Source: Leptasterias polaris
Lineage: Eukaryota; Echinodermata; Asteroidea; Forcipulatida; Asteriidae
DNA: 64,000 nt
Direction of reading: 5' to 3'
Assembly: GCA_037783415.1 (NCBI GenBank)
Contig: JAZGTN010000009.1
Span: 13,888,001 to 13,952,000 of the forward strand
Made by a program: the position numbers and the translations under genes. Under the pieces are notes generated by a model that was not told where the DNA came from, searched no databases, and saw only the letters and a list, made by a program, of their open reading frames with translations. Within the stretch, counting starts at the first letter, position 1. Every line of letters begins with the position of its first letter. Below are positions 52,345 to 63,327 of this stretch, piece by piece.

Positions 52345-54291
52345 TTAAGGGAAAAATATAATCTTTTTAAAAGGTTAATGTATATATGCAAGGAACGTGG
52401 ATTGATGAATTATGCATGACTAGCAAATTGCTCTGAATATTCACAGATCTGTTGTCTGAGATAATGCTTGACTTGGGGACATGCCCTTAATGTTTGTCGC
52501 TGTGATAGTCGAGTCGTGGTGGTACATGTAGTGTAATACAGACTGCTCTCTCTGCAGCTGGTTCAAATAAAAACAGTTTATTTGTTAAACTACATGTATG
52601 TAGAAATGTTTTCTCGTTTCAATTCCGGTCTTGTAAACAGATTTCTAGTCAAGTAAAACTGTCGTGCAACGATTCCAGAAAAACCTCAATGTACAGTTAA
52701 AGAAAGACCAGCATTTTCACTTGGTGTATCCCGACATAAGCATGCATAAAATAACATACCCGTAGAAATTTTGGCTCAATTGGTCATCGAAGTTGAAGGA
52801 AAATAGTGAAAAGAAAAAAAACAACACCCTTGTTGCTTAGAGTTGTGTGCTTTCCGATGCCTGAGATAAGCTTCAAAAGATTCAAATTTTGGGGTGAAAA
52901 AATTACCTCTTTCTCTAAAACTACATTATTTCAAAGGGTGTCGTTTCTAAAAATTTTTTATAATATCAAAAGTTCTCCAGTGCTCTTTACCAAGTAAGTT
53001 TTTATGGTAATTAATTTTTGGAGTAATTACCAAATGTACTCTCCTTTTAATGAAAGGCATTAAATGAGCCTCAAAAATGTGACGTCAGATTAGATGACAG
53101 TTAATGATTCAATTAAATTTAATTAATTTTTGACTTTAAAAGACATAAATGTTCTCTCCAATGTAAAGTAATTTACATAAATTCTTTAATACGTATTTCG
53201 AGTGTCATTTTAGATTTATAACTAATTTCCTTTAAAGCACATTACAACATTGGTAATTGTCAAAGACCAGTATCCACACATGATGTGACCCAACATATAC
53301 ATGAAATAACAAACCTGTGAAAGTTTAATCTAAATCGGTCTTCGGAGTCATGTAAAAACAGTGAAAACCCATTATATATTTTCACTGTTTTCAAACTTTG
53401 GCTTTTGGACACGTGAGATAAAAACTGATTGTTTTACTCATTTTCTAAAAACTAAGCTATAGCATTTTGTTTGGAGTTTTACCTGTTTTCAAGGCAGACT
53501 AGATAATATGGTGTCCCGGTGAAGCCATTCGTTGAAAAAACATCTGCAGTGACTACAAGTGTTACTTGAGACTCTGTGTATGACTCTATAGCTAGCAGTT
53601 GTCTTTACTTTATTTGAAATATTTTTTCTTTAATTTTAAAATGACCATGGTGATCTGCAAAAACTTTAACTAAAAAAATAAACAAATAAAATGTGTGTAA
53701 ATGATTCTTGGATTTCAACTCTGATTTTTATTTTGTTTTGTGTCTCTTTCTGTTTCTGAACATTTATATTAAAACATATAAATAAACAGTGAAAATTGAA
53801 TCCACAAGCTGATGTTTGAATTTAATTGTTATAGCATATTTTATAATAATAATATTGTGAGGGTTACACTATTTTTTTCCAGACTATGAGAAAATGATAT
53901 AAGGCACATGGCTCCTTTAGGCCTCTTTATTTTTTCCCCACAATGCTCAGCTGAAAGTTGAGTGACATGATTTGATCATCGTGAATTGTGAATTGAAATA
54001 GTGTTTGATGAAACTGTTTTCGGTGGGCACAATTTTTGTTATGGCCCTGACAGTATGACATTTTTTTGTACCTTGTAGAAATGCCTAAATACCACAACTT
54101 TTTGCACTAATGTCTGAGCCTCTGAGTGGAGTTTTACGCGGAGGCCTATGTACACCTACATGTACATACACATATGAGCAACCAAAGTGGCAAAAACACC
54201 TATCATCGACAGGTAACAAACACAATCACTCATTCACTTGGGTATACCATCCAGGCATAAAAATGATAAAACTTCTGTGCACAGAACAGCC
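52345..54291. other. Downstream of NIT2: element relics and possible polyadenylation sites
   Basis: A family A relic lies at about 52695-53052 and a family C relic at about 53236-53480. A/T-rich sequence with overlapping AATAAA words at 53677-53695 could serve NIT2 if its 3' UTR is long. No coding exon is seen. Confidence 0.5.
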
Positions 54292-54408
54292 TAGCCCACC
54301 TTGTTGGGCTATTATGGCTCTCTTTTAACATCGGTCTTATGATACAAATGGCGACTATTATAAGACCGATGTTAAAAGAGAGCCATAACAGCCCAACAAG
54401 GTGGGCTA
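54292..54408. repeat. Strong hairpin with arms of about 48 bp
   Basis: AGCCCACCTTGTTGGGCTAT at 54293 and its inverse at about 54389-54409, with TCTTTTAACATCGGTCTTAT in the arm, leave a loop of about 17 nt. AACAGCCC...AAGGTGGGCT words repeat again up to 54450. Confidence 0.85.
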
Positions 54409-54837
54409 TTAGAACAGCCCTACAAGGTGGGCTAAGAACAGCCCAGATCAATACACTTACAGTTACACCAAAAGCCCCAGGGCAGCAGCCCATCTACAGT
54501 TAGGACCTACCACTTGCAATTTCTTGCGTCAATGATTGGCTACAAGTTTGTTCAAGGGACACACAGTTGCATAGCTGTTCCAAGTAAAAGGAAATAGAAC
54601 ACAGTGTCACCTCATAAGCATGTACTTTGTACCCAGCTTCACCTTCTGCCTTGGAAGTGAAAGTCGTGATCAATAGGTTACAATAACCACATGTTAATCC
54701 TTTCAATCTCCAACTGTTCTACAGCAGTTTTCTTAATAGTAAACAGAGCTATTGCCGTTACCATGCTCAATTTAAAAGACTGTTTAAGATTTTTTTCTAC
54801 TTTTTGGGGCTTATTGTAATGGGTGGTAGTTGAGGAG

Positions 54838-55013
54838 TTGGTTACGAGTTAACACTCGGTTATGAGTTAACACTCGGTTACGAGTTAACACTCGGTTACG
54901 AGTTAACACTCGGTTACGAGTTAACACTCGGTTACGAGTTAACACTCGGTTACGAGTTAACACTCGGTTACGAGTTAACACTCGGTTACGAGTTAACACT
55001 CGGTTACGAGTTA
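54838..55013. repeat. 18-bp minisatellite
   Basis: About ten nearly perfect units of CGGTTACGAGTTAACACT. The hexapeptide frame (VLTRNR) on the - strand is a consequence of the period. Confidence 0.95.
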
Positions 55014-55829
55014 CCTGGTACCAAGTTGACTTGGATTTGAGTTGACTTTGAAATTTTGGGAAGCATTGTACTTTTGAACAAGGTCACCTGTTTCCCAATC
55101 TAGATTTTATTACAGGTAGGACATTACATCCTGTCTTTCAAGGTTTTGGTTCTCACAGTTACAATCAGTAGAATGAGCAGCATGACCCTCCTTGAGCCTC
55201 AATGCCTCCATGACTGGTCCAGCCGGCAATCTCTAACATTGGGTCAGAGCTTTGTATAGGGCTAGAGTGCATTTTGATGATCTTCTAATCAGTTACGTGA
55301 TATTTCTTGTGAGACCCTCTTGACTTCGCCTTCAGAAGTTTTATTCTTCTAAATCCCTGTTCTGTCTCTGCCTTAGCTGAACTAATATGAATCTTTAGTA
55401 GAAGAGAGATAAATTATGGTTGGGATGTATGTATTTAAAGTTCACTCCAGGCTCAGTTAATTTCACTTTAAACAAATCTAACCATACCACCACCTCCACT
55501 GAGTAAAGTAAGACATCCTACTACTACTACTATAGCATGGTAGTAGCATGGTTGTTCTTCAAAGCCGAGAATTGGATGCAATTGAGGTCAATATCATCCT
55601 AGCTAGGTCTCATTTCTTCAAGCCCTTGCAAATGTTAACTAAATCAGCAGAATATGCTAGAGCTCTACGAAAAGGATAAGTGGTGCTTGTGATGAAGGTT
55701 ATTAATTCTTTCACTAATCAAATTTCAGTTTCTTTTGCAGACCAACATTCCTGTGATAACCAGCACCTCCACTGAGAGTTCCAAGATGATCTAAAGCCCT
55801 TGCGCATCTTGAGCACAGGGCGACCTAGA
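55014..55829. other. Unassigned, with a possible short terminal exon
   Basis: At 55741 an acceptor-like TTTCTTTTGCAG is followed by a short open stretch ending TNIPVITSTSTESSKMI and TAA (55741-55794). No partner exon is evident, so it is only noted. Confidence 0.25.
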
Positions 55830-56310
55830 ACTCGTGAAGACAAGGCAACCTAGATTTCTTGAAGACAAGGCTACCTAGATCCTCTTGAAGACAAGGCAAC
55901 CTAGATTTCTTAAAGACAATGCTACCTAGATCCCTTGAAGACAGGGCTACCTAGATCTCTTGAAGACAAGGTTACCTAGATCTCTGGAAGACAAGGTTAC
56001 CTAGATCTCTGGAAGACAAGGTTACCTAGATCTCTGGAAGACAAGGTTACCTAGATCTCTTGAAGACAAGGTTACCTAGATTTCTTAAAGACAATGCTAC
56101 CTAGATCCCTTGAAGACAGGGCTACCTAGATCTCTTGAAGACAAGGCTACCTAGATCTCTGGAAGACAAGGTTACCTAGATCTCTGGAAGACAAGGTTAC
56201 CTAGATCTCTGGAAGACAAGGCTACCTAAATCTCTTGAAGACAAGGCAACCTAGATTTCTTGAAGACAAGTCTACCTAGATATCTTGAAGACCAGGCTAC
56301 TAGCTAGAAT
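55830..56310. repeat. 25-bp minisatellite
   Basis: About 19 imperfect units of GACAAGGTTACCTAGATCTC plus TGGAA or TTGAA. Variants are arranged in blocks: a roughly 150-bp run is repeated, implying secondary duplication. Confidence 0.9.
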
Positions 56311-56397
56311 TGAAGACAGACTTACCAGAAAGTAAGATTGGAAACTGCTTCAGAATTTTAAAATAGTTTCTTTTTAAAACTCTAAACATGTATTGTA

Positions 56398-56700
56398 CAT
56401 TAGCCAAGCGGTCTAGCACATCAAGATCAATTTCTTAAATCTAAATCATTAGAGTGTGAGTTTGAATCCTGGTCATGACACTTGTGTCATTGAGCAATAT
56501 AAATGTTTGTTATCACCCTGGAGTAGAACTGTACTTGTGAGGTAAGATGATGCGGAGGTGAATGATGAGCAACCTGTGTGCATATTTGGCTGCTGATTGA
56601 TTTTGCATACTCAAAAAGGAGTTGAGGTTGTTTCAGGATTCTGTTTTGATTTTGAATGAAAAAGAATGGAGCGAGTGTAATGTGCTTTGATACAGTTTGG
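56398..56700 (+). repeat. tRNA-Leu-type SINE, old copy
   Basis: TTAGCCAAGCGGTCTAGCAC, GAGTTTGAATCCTGGTCATG and ACACTTGTGTCATTGAGCAA align with the SINE head but with many changes. Confidence 0.6.
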
Positions 56701-57303
56701 TATAGAATGACCCCCAAAAATGCCTTATTGTCAATACCTAAATATGAATAATTATGATCCATGCTCGTATCATAAATGCATAATAATACTGGGATAATAA
56801 ATTAATAACAGTACTCTGAAAGTGACTGACTGTAATTGAAGATGTTTTCTTTGATCACAAGTTGCAAGCCATGCAAGCATATGTCATATGCGCATTATAA
56901 GTCCATATTATTATTATAATGTTCCTATAATAATTACCAACTCAGTTGTTTGCCTTTAGAATTGAATTTGAGCAGATTATGCTTCAGAGCCTCTTTTTCT
57001 CGGATTTGTTTCTTTATTTTCTCTTGAATTGGTTGATCTCAAGAGTAAAAGAAACACAATGTGAGATCTCTCTTTCCTCCTTGGCCCACTTGCCACCAGG
57101 CAACTTAATTCCTCCAAATTATCATCCACTCTCGTGTTACTCCATACTAAAATGAATGGACTTAGTTACATAAGATTGGTATGCCAGGCCCAATGATAAA
57201 CTGAAAATGATTTTGGAGGACTTGAGAGAGTTGGGGTTATACTTTTATAAATTTAATTAATTGTAGTCACATATTTATTAAATTTTTTTCTTCAAAAATT
57301 TAC

Positions 57304-57437
57304 CTGTCCAGGTTGAATCCAAGATGGAGTTCTGACAGTGATTCTTGGTGATAATAACTTTGGAACATTTACTGCGAATCTGAAATTTGAGGCCCTGCAC
57401 AACCTGATTACCTACATGAGGGATCCACTTCAACACG
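57304..57437 (-). CDS. Candidate exon of an unidentified - strand gene
   Basis: On the - strand, a pyrimidine-rich acceptor (CTTTCTCCTTCACAG) and a donor (GGACAG|GTAAAT) bracket 134 nt that are open in one frame. That frame encodes VLKWIPHVGNQVVQ, FQIRSKCSKVIITKN and ends SILDSTWTG. The composition looks protein-like. I do not recognise the family, and no partner exon is found nearby. It could be chance. Confidence 0.35.
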
Positions 57438-57630
57438 CTGTGAAGGAGAAAGTTAGACAATCCATCACATGCAATGTACAGTGACACACCATTGGGACTG
57501 TCAGAACCTGTTTGTGCTAAGCATGATTGAAGTCACAGCTATTGCTTAGCAGCTTTCTTAAATTGGGCCTTGAACCTGTATCTGGCTCTCGGAGACTTTT
57601 TATATATACTCTGTACACTTCTCAAAGCTG

Positions 57631-57856
57631 TAGGGTGTCATTGCCAAGTGGTTTAGATCATTGGATTCAAGTTCTGGTGGTTTAGTCATCGGGGTGTGGG
57701 TTCGAGTCCCGTCGTGATGCTTGTGTCCTTGAGCAAGACACTTCGCTATAATTGCTTCTCTTCACCCAGGGGTATAAATGGGTACCTGCGAGGGTAGAGG
57801 TTGATATTGTGTTTGAAAAAGCATTCTGAGCGCCACGGCAGCTAGGGCTGTATACT
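57631..57856 (+). repeat. tRNA-Leu-type SINE, 3' truncated
   Basis: Head GGGTGTCATTGCCAAGTGG, B-box GGTTCGAGTCCC, body CAAGACACTTCGCTATAATT. It stops at CTGTATACTA, just before a 42-bp tandem array. Confidence 0.8.
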
Positions 57857-57876
57857 ATGGTGGCCCTGAAGGGACA

Positions 57877-58230
57877 TCGCACATCGCAAATATCTTTGCA
57901 AATATTTGCGATGTCGCAAATATTATCGCAAATATCTTTGCAAATATTTGCGACGTCGCAAATATCTTTGCAAATATCTTTGCAAATATTTGCGATGTTG
58001 TAAATATCTTTGCAAATATTTGCGACGTCGCAAATATTATCGCAAATATCTTTGCAAATATCTTTGCAAATATTTGCGACGTCGCAAATATTATCGCAAA
58101 TATCTTTGCAAATATTTGCGACGTCGCAAATATTATCGCAAATATCTTTGCAAATATTTGCGACGTCGCAAATATTATCGCAAATATCTTTGCAAATATT
58201 TGCGACGTCGCAAATATTATCGCATACTTT
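57877..58230. repeat. 42-bp tandem array of nested palindromes
   Basis: Units are built from ATATTTGCGACGTCGCAAAT (self-complementary), TTATCGCAAAT and ATCTTTGCAAATATT. Most units are 42 bp. Because 42 is a multiple of three, long frames appear on both strands, including a 260-codon one on the - strand (57682-58464). None is credible as a gene. Confidence 0.9.
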
Positions 58231-58362
58231 ATCGCATACTTCGTCGCATAGTTTGCATATTTGTGGTGGATATTTTTTCAAGAGCCTAGATGGTCTTAAG
58301 GTTGTTTGGGTTCCAGCCTTCATTCCTTTAACGTGTACACGCGGGTGGATAGTCGGATACAG

Positions 58363-58522
58363 TCTGCTCTGCGCCGTGTGTGTGTACATGTCAAATGCAC
58401 TGAGATTGAGAATGAGATGAAGGGAGATGTTGACATCCGTGGTCGTTTTTTTGATGAATCTCAACCAAAAAAGGCATCAAGTCAACAAGATCAGCATTAT
58501 GCCACCTTCAAAAGGATCAGTG
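58363..58522 (+). CDS. Exon of an unidentified gene (penultimate)
   Basis: The frame is open from ALRRVCVHVKCTEIENEM through DVDIRGRFFDESQPKKASSQ to FKRIS, and ends at a donor AGTG|GTGAGG (GT at 58523-58524) in phase 1. The exon start is uncertain: acceptors at 58351-58352 or 58361-58362 both work, and I used the second. It joins in phase to the exon at 59492. I do not recognise the family, and earlier exons were not found. The Gln/Ser-rich, charged sequence suggests a disordered C-terminal region. Confidence 0.45.
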
Positions 58523-59491
58523 GTGAGGATTGTTAATTAATGTTGTGTAGTTACGATAATCGGTTGTCCGTCCAGAGCAGAGGGGATGGCTCAAGGTCCT
58601 TTCTCTATATAGAATAGTATTAGTAGTACTACGTATGTACATGGAGTCTGGACCTCCATGGAAAGTATAAAAACTAGGCCACCAGGCAGGACCCAATTTC
58701 ATAAAGCTGTTTAGCAGAAAATACTGCTTGGAAAATGTACTATTTGCTTAGCAAAATTTAGCAGGGTACCAGTCGCAACTATGTTAACTTTATGGAATAC
58801 ATTGGCAGTAGCTAACCTGTTTGTTTCTGTTTAGCAAAGTGTTTGTGCTTAACACTTTTTTTGACAGGCTTTATGAAATTTGGCCCAGGACTCGAGTCAA
58901 TACATACGGCAGGTACCGATAAATAGTCAGGTAGTCGTTGCGATAATCGTAATCCACCATCCTCCCGACGGTCGGAGAGGTTGGTGGGTTACGATTATCA
59001 CAACTAAACGCTGTACCAAGTACGAAGTAGGGCCCAAGTGTCTTGTTTTTAAATTGAACTGCAAAATTAATGTAATGAGCAAACACCCCCCCCCCCTAAA
59101 AAAATAAAAAACATTACCCCTCTTACCTGACCCTTGGTTCGGGTATAATTGACTGTTGGATTAGATCATTTATACAACTCAAGACAACACTAACCATAAA
59201 AGCTGTACTAACAGATTTTTCCAAAACATTGTGATCTCCGTCACAATTGTCGAGACTGTTACAGAAAAATAGTTGCGACTCATCTTTTTCAGATTTTGAC
59301 TTCTTACAGAACCCAAATGTGTGTGGGGGGGGGATCTCCTATGGGTTGTTGGACTGGACAAATCAGAAGAGTATATTTCCACCCTTACTATGTACATGAT
59401 TTCTTCAAAATGGGAAAACTTTGCGTTAACAAAAATTGACATGAACTTAACAGTTACCTGATTTGTTATTCTTCTACTACTTTGTTTGCAG
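58523..59491. other. Intron with two inverted-repeat elements
   Basis: A GGGCCC-type miniature element lies at about 58690-58890 (ACCCAATTTCATAAAGCTG and TTTATGAAATTTGGCCC ends). At 58936-58999 there is a palindrome of TAATCCACCATCCTC type that recurs inverted at 63675-63729. A C run is at about 59086. Confidence 0.55.
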
Positions 59492-59589
59492 AAAATATCG
59501 CAATGTTGAATACCAGCAAGTTGTCAGATGGTGTTGGGGCTACCTCGGAAGGTTCAACAGAGTGCCACTTCCTTCATGTACATGTATAA
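59492..59589 (+). CDS. Last exon of an unidentified gene
   Basis: This follows a good acceptor (CTACTTTGTTTGCAG, AG 59490-59491). In phase with the previous exon it reads ENIAMLNTSKLSDGV, then ATSEGSTECHFLHVHV and TAA (59587-59589). It was chosen because the phase fits and the stop is followed by UTR-like sequence. Confidence 0.45.
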
Positions 59590-60396
59590 TGGATGCCATC
59601 CGAACGATGTAACCCAACCCCAATGGACAAAAGGATTTTTGTACCTCCACCACCACTAGACTAAAAGTAATTTTTAAAAAATAAAAAAAATATTGCCAAT
59701 CTTATTGTATGAGTTCCTCATCTCACCTGAATTTAGGGTGGGTAATGTGTTATTTATAGCCGCTATAGTTGGTGAAATGTTTGTAAATGCTCCCAAATGA
59801 GATTCAAAAGTTAGACGGCTAGACGCACAAATAATTTGTCAAACATATAGCCCATGCTGTTGTGTCTCTCACTGGTTTGTATTCACACTACATATTACAT
59901 ACATGGAAGTTTTACGGTAAAGAGGCTTCAAAAGGGAAACTTTTTTGAGAACCACAATCTTGGATAAAAATCTGTAAACATTTGGTTCACTGAGATGGGA
60001 TGGATGTCATTACAAGAACATCGCTATAATCCGGTGAGGTTTGTGGTAACACCAACACACCATGTGAATGATCTCTTTGTGGTGGTCCTGAAAAGAAATG
60101 GTGGTTTCACAACTTGATGTTTTGATCAGTATGCTCTGTTCGTCTTCATGAAGTTGTCAAACCACCGGGGCTTTTCAGAACCACCACTGCTCAAAAGAAA
60201 TTTTACACATGATGTCACTGCAAACCTCACCTGATTGCACTTCCACCATGCAAAGTTTAAATTATACTTAAATTCTAGAATATGATCAAAACATGTTCAG
60301 CTAGTCTGGTGCATAGTTTTCAGGATTGAGGATACAAACATGGTGGCCTCCATTTACTATAAATTTTTAGATGATCAACGAGTAAATGACAATAAA
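59590..60396 (+). other. Probable 3' UTR ending at AATAAA
   Basis: Sequence after the stop has no frame of note. AATAAA at 60391-60396 is a reasonable polyadenylation signal for the + strand gene. It includes GTGATATT/ACCACC words that form weak inverted repeats (60035-60200). Confidence 0.4.
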
Positions 60397-61633
60397 CACT
60401 TTTAATGTACACACATCAGTCTTTATGAGTATTATTTTATTTCAAAGTACCCCTCTTCAGTTTCAATTGAAAGCAGCTTATTTAAAAGAGAATGTTGCTA
60501 ACCCTTTTTGAATAATTAAAGACATTCTAAACAACCACCTTACATACACAAAGCAGTATTTTATAAATTAAAAGTATTATTTAATGTCAAGAATTTTTTT
60601 AAATAACACTACCCATGTATTAGCATAGTTGACCTCCCCTTTGTAGTTTCAAATTTGAGGCATTAAAAAGGAAATATTGCCAAACTAATTCTTTGCGTTG
60701 CTTACTCGTCTTGCATTAAAAGACCACCTCATCAAAAATGATCAGCTCAATTAAAAAAATGTAAACAAAAAGTACAAATTACAGTCAACACTAGCAAGTT
60801 AGGTTTTCTGGCAACTTGTAAACAAAGACGTGTAATTGATGTTTTGTGTTTGCCCTGGATGAAAACACATTACACATGAAATGTTTTCTCACTGTGAATA
60901 CTCCAACTCCTCTGTTTCCCTCCCCAAACAACTCCTGTACTTCACCATGCAATAAGCACAAACTAGGGCTGCTCATTAATTTTACACAGCAAACAAAATT
61001 AATATTTAAAACAATAATAATAATAATAACAAATAATTATACATGTACTCAATAAAACCCTACATTTAAATTACCTGATGTGGTTGTGGTCAAATAAAAG
61101 TTACATAAACGTCTCATAAGATAATAAAGGTGTACAGAAATATGTACAATGTGATCAACAAGGTAAACAATCCAAAATGGCTTGCTGAATTAATCATAGT
61201 GACCATCAGAAATATTCCTCTGCATGTACAATAATTTAAGCAAACTATCTCAAATGTATCTCCTCAATACATGTATTAGGATGACAAAAGAGACTTTGTT
61301 TTCATTTAATTTATTCTGGTTGTGAAGCCAAGGACTCTCACAGAAAAGCGAACGAAATCAATGTACTAGCAAATAACCAAATGGAAAAAAAGACAAGGAA
61401 GTTTCAATTTTAGATGCGGGAGGAAAACCCATGCAGTCGGGTAGGGACTGAAAACCCAATCCACATAGTGCCCCCAGCAGGATTCGAACCAGAGTCCTAC
61501 AGGTGAAAGGTGAGGAAAGATACCTCTACACCAACCCAACCACCTCATTGAAACGGGGGATAGTTTAATTTTCATTATCGCATTGTTTTCCTATTCTCCC
61601 TTTACCACAATTTGGGGCAGTACTGATTTGGGG
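60397..61633. other. Convergent intergenic or 3' UTR of the - strand gene
   Basis: TTTATT at 61310-61315 is an AATAAA on the - strand, about 320 bases after the stop of the gene ending at 61634. A tRNA-like relic on the - strand at about 61474-61552 has a GGTTCGAATCC B-box and an anticodon loop reading TTC. Its acceptor stem is poor, so it is a SINE or relic. Confidence 0.45.
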
Positions 61634-62012
61634 TCACTTTCTGTCCCGCTTGCCTTCATCACCAATCACCGCCTTCTCCCCAGACTCCTCCTGAATTGTT
61701 GACCCTTGTCCCTTCTTTGAACAACCATCATCGGCCTTTGTTCTTTTATTAGACTTCTTCCCAGTTGTGCTCTTCCTTCTTATTGAAGAATCATCACCTT
61801 CTTCAGTTAATACTTTTCTTCTCTTCAGATGTTGTCTCGCTCTTCCCAGCCTGCTCTGTGTTTCTTGGACATCTTCAATGCCAGGTTTAGGTTGAGGTCT
61901 GCCAACAGGTTCAGTTATTAAATTAAACCTTGACACAAAACTTTCCACAGCAGTGTCCTTGTCTGGTCTTGTTACCGTGCTTGAATGATAGGGGGCCAGG
62001 ATTGCAAACAAG
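61634..62012 (-). CDS. Last exon of an unidentified - strand gene, Lys-rich tail
   Basis: After an acceptor (CCAATTTTCTTCAG, just beyond 62012) one frame is open for 125 codons to TGA. It reads LFAILAPYHSSTVTRPD, FVSRFNLITEPVGRPQ, ARQHLKRRKVL and a Lys/Asp/Ser-rich end (GEKAVIGDEGKRDRK). KRRK and KKSNKR look like nuclear localisation signals. The first 13 codons of the other frame (ACLQSWPPIIQAR, then TAA) are what simple splicing from upstream exons would use. Either an extra splice inside this exon or a different upstream join is needed to reach the long frame. Family unknown. Confidence 0.45.
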
Positions 62013-62043
62013 CTGAAGAAAATTGGACTTTATGTTTTCTCAC

Positions 62044-62091
62044 CTTGCTGATAAAGGAGCACTGTCGCCTTGATGACTCTCTTTGCATAAT
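62044..62091 (-). CDS. Candidate internal exon of the - strand gene
   Basis: This exon has 48 nt with acceptor (CTGAATAATTTCAG) and a donor (AGCAAG|GTGAGA). Two frames are open: YAKRVIKATVLLYQQ (in phase with the exon at 63030) and LCKESHQGDSAPLSA (in phase with the long frame of the last exon). The length is a multiple of three, so it can be skipped without a frame change. Confidence 0.4.
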
Positions 62092-62274
62092 CTGAAATTA
62101 TTCAGAATATGAAGTAACATCAATTATGAAATATTTCTCATTGAATAGATTCTTGTAAACCTGAATAACCAATATTCATTATAGGTCATTCTTTGCTCAT
62201 TAAAACCTTGTGGCTGCTCAAAGGAACATAGCTTCAATGGCTTGAGGTTCTCAGACAATAACCACCATACAGGG

Positions 62275-63029
62275 CTAAGACAGTGTTGTACTAATTGTAC
62301 GGGGATTAAAAGGATTAGGACATGGTGCTCCTGTCATAAAACTGATCATTATCACAGGAAATGATTATTGATTTTTTTTTTTCACTTAACTGGGAATTCT
62401 GCTAGCACAACACCTGAAAATTTACTATAAATTTGAAGTGTTTTAAGTATTCTGAAACATGTCAGAAGTTATGTTTTCAATTATTTATTTATTTATTTAA
62501 TTTTTTTTTTTGGGGGGGGGGGGGGGGGAATTATTAGTAATCTACAATACTGACCTACGTGTTACCCCGTGTTGGAAGAACAAAAGCGAACATATTGCTG
62601 GAATGGTGTTGCCTGCATTGAAGTACATAACTAACAGGTACAGAACTGAATATTTAAGTAGCAAGGAAAATAACTATGGACATAATAAACAGGAAGAATT
62701 TTACATTTTAGCAATTATTAGAACAGACACAAAGTTTGTAGAAAATGTAAAGGGAAGTAAAATTGAAAACTACATAAAAGCATTATGAGCGCTATGGGAC
62801 ATCCTACGTTCCACACAAAGACTAAAATAAATAATGCTTATTTTAACCATGCATGCTGAAAAGAATTGTATTTTAGTTGGAAGCACAATACAATTATGTA
62901 TTTGACAGCAACTTATTCCATTGGTATGGTACAGGTTATTTTTTTCATGTGAATAAACCATTAATAAAGAGCAAAATCTGTATACAGATTGCATAAATGT
63001 ACATGACATGACAATTTTCAAAAGGATAC
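62275..63029. other. Intron of the - strand gene
   Basis: It contains a run of 17 G at 62512-62528. A possible extra exon at 62207-62274 (frame WWLLSENLKPLKLCSFEQ) does not fit the phases of its neighbours on either side and has a weak donor. Confidence 0.35.
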
Positions 63030-63138
63030 GATCAACTGCTCCTTCAGGAATCAATCCTTGAAGAGCTGGAGTGTAGTCCGGAAGAACGGCAGCAACACGA
63101 TGCGTACACACAAGTTGACACGCAACAACCCATAGCAA
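63030..63138 (-). CDS. Candidate second exon of the - strand gene
   Basis: This exon has 109 nt after a strong acceptor (CCTTTTAATTCACTGTTTAG). It encodes LLWVVACQLVCTHRVAAVLP, then DYTPALQGLIPEGAVD, and leaves in phase 1 at a weak donor (GATC|GTATCC). Only this frame is open. A read-through to the stop at 62770 is the alternative. Confidence 0.4.
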
Positions 63139-63327
63139 CTAAACAGTGAATTAAAAGGAAGAAATTAATAGAAAAAAAATAGATGCAAGGACAAATTATT
63201 TTTGCTAATTTTATTTAACATTACAGCAGATATTTGAATATAAGAATTACAGTCATGATACAGGTTCGGCATCTGTGTGGCATTTTAATTCATCAATAAA
63301 GTACTTCTTCATGGTATGAAGACTTAC

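Noticed and set aside
57682..58464. 260-codon - strand open frame
   Set aside because: It runs through a SINE head and the 42-bp array; the repeated CDNICDVANICKDI pattern is only the 42-bp period in translation.
62510..62788. 92-codon + strand frame
   Set aside because: It begins in a G run and lies opposite the intron of the - strand gene; no recognisable motif.
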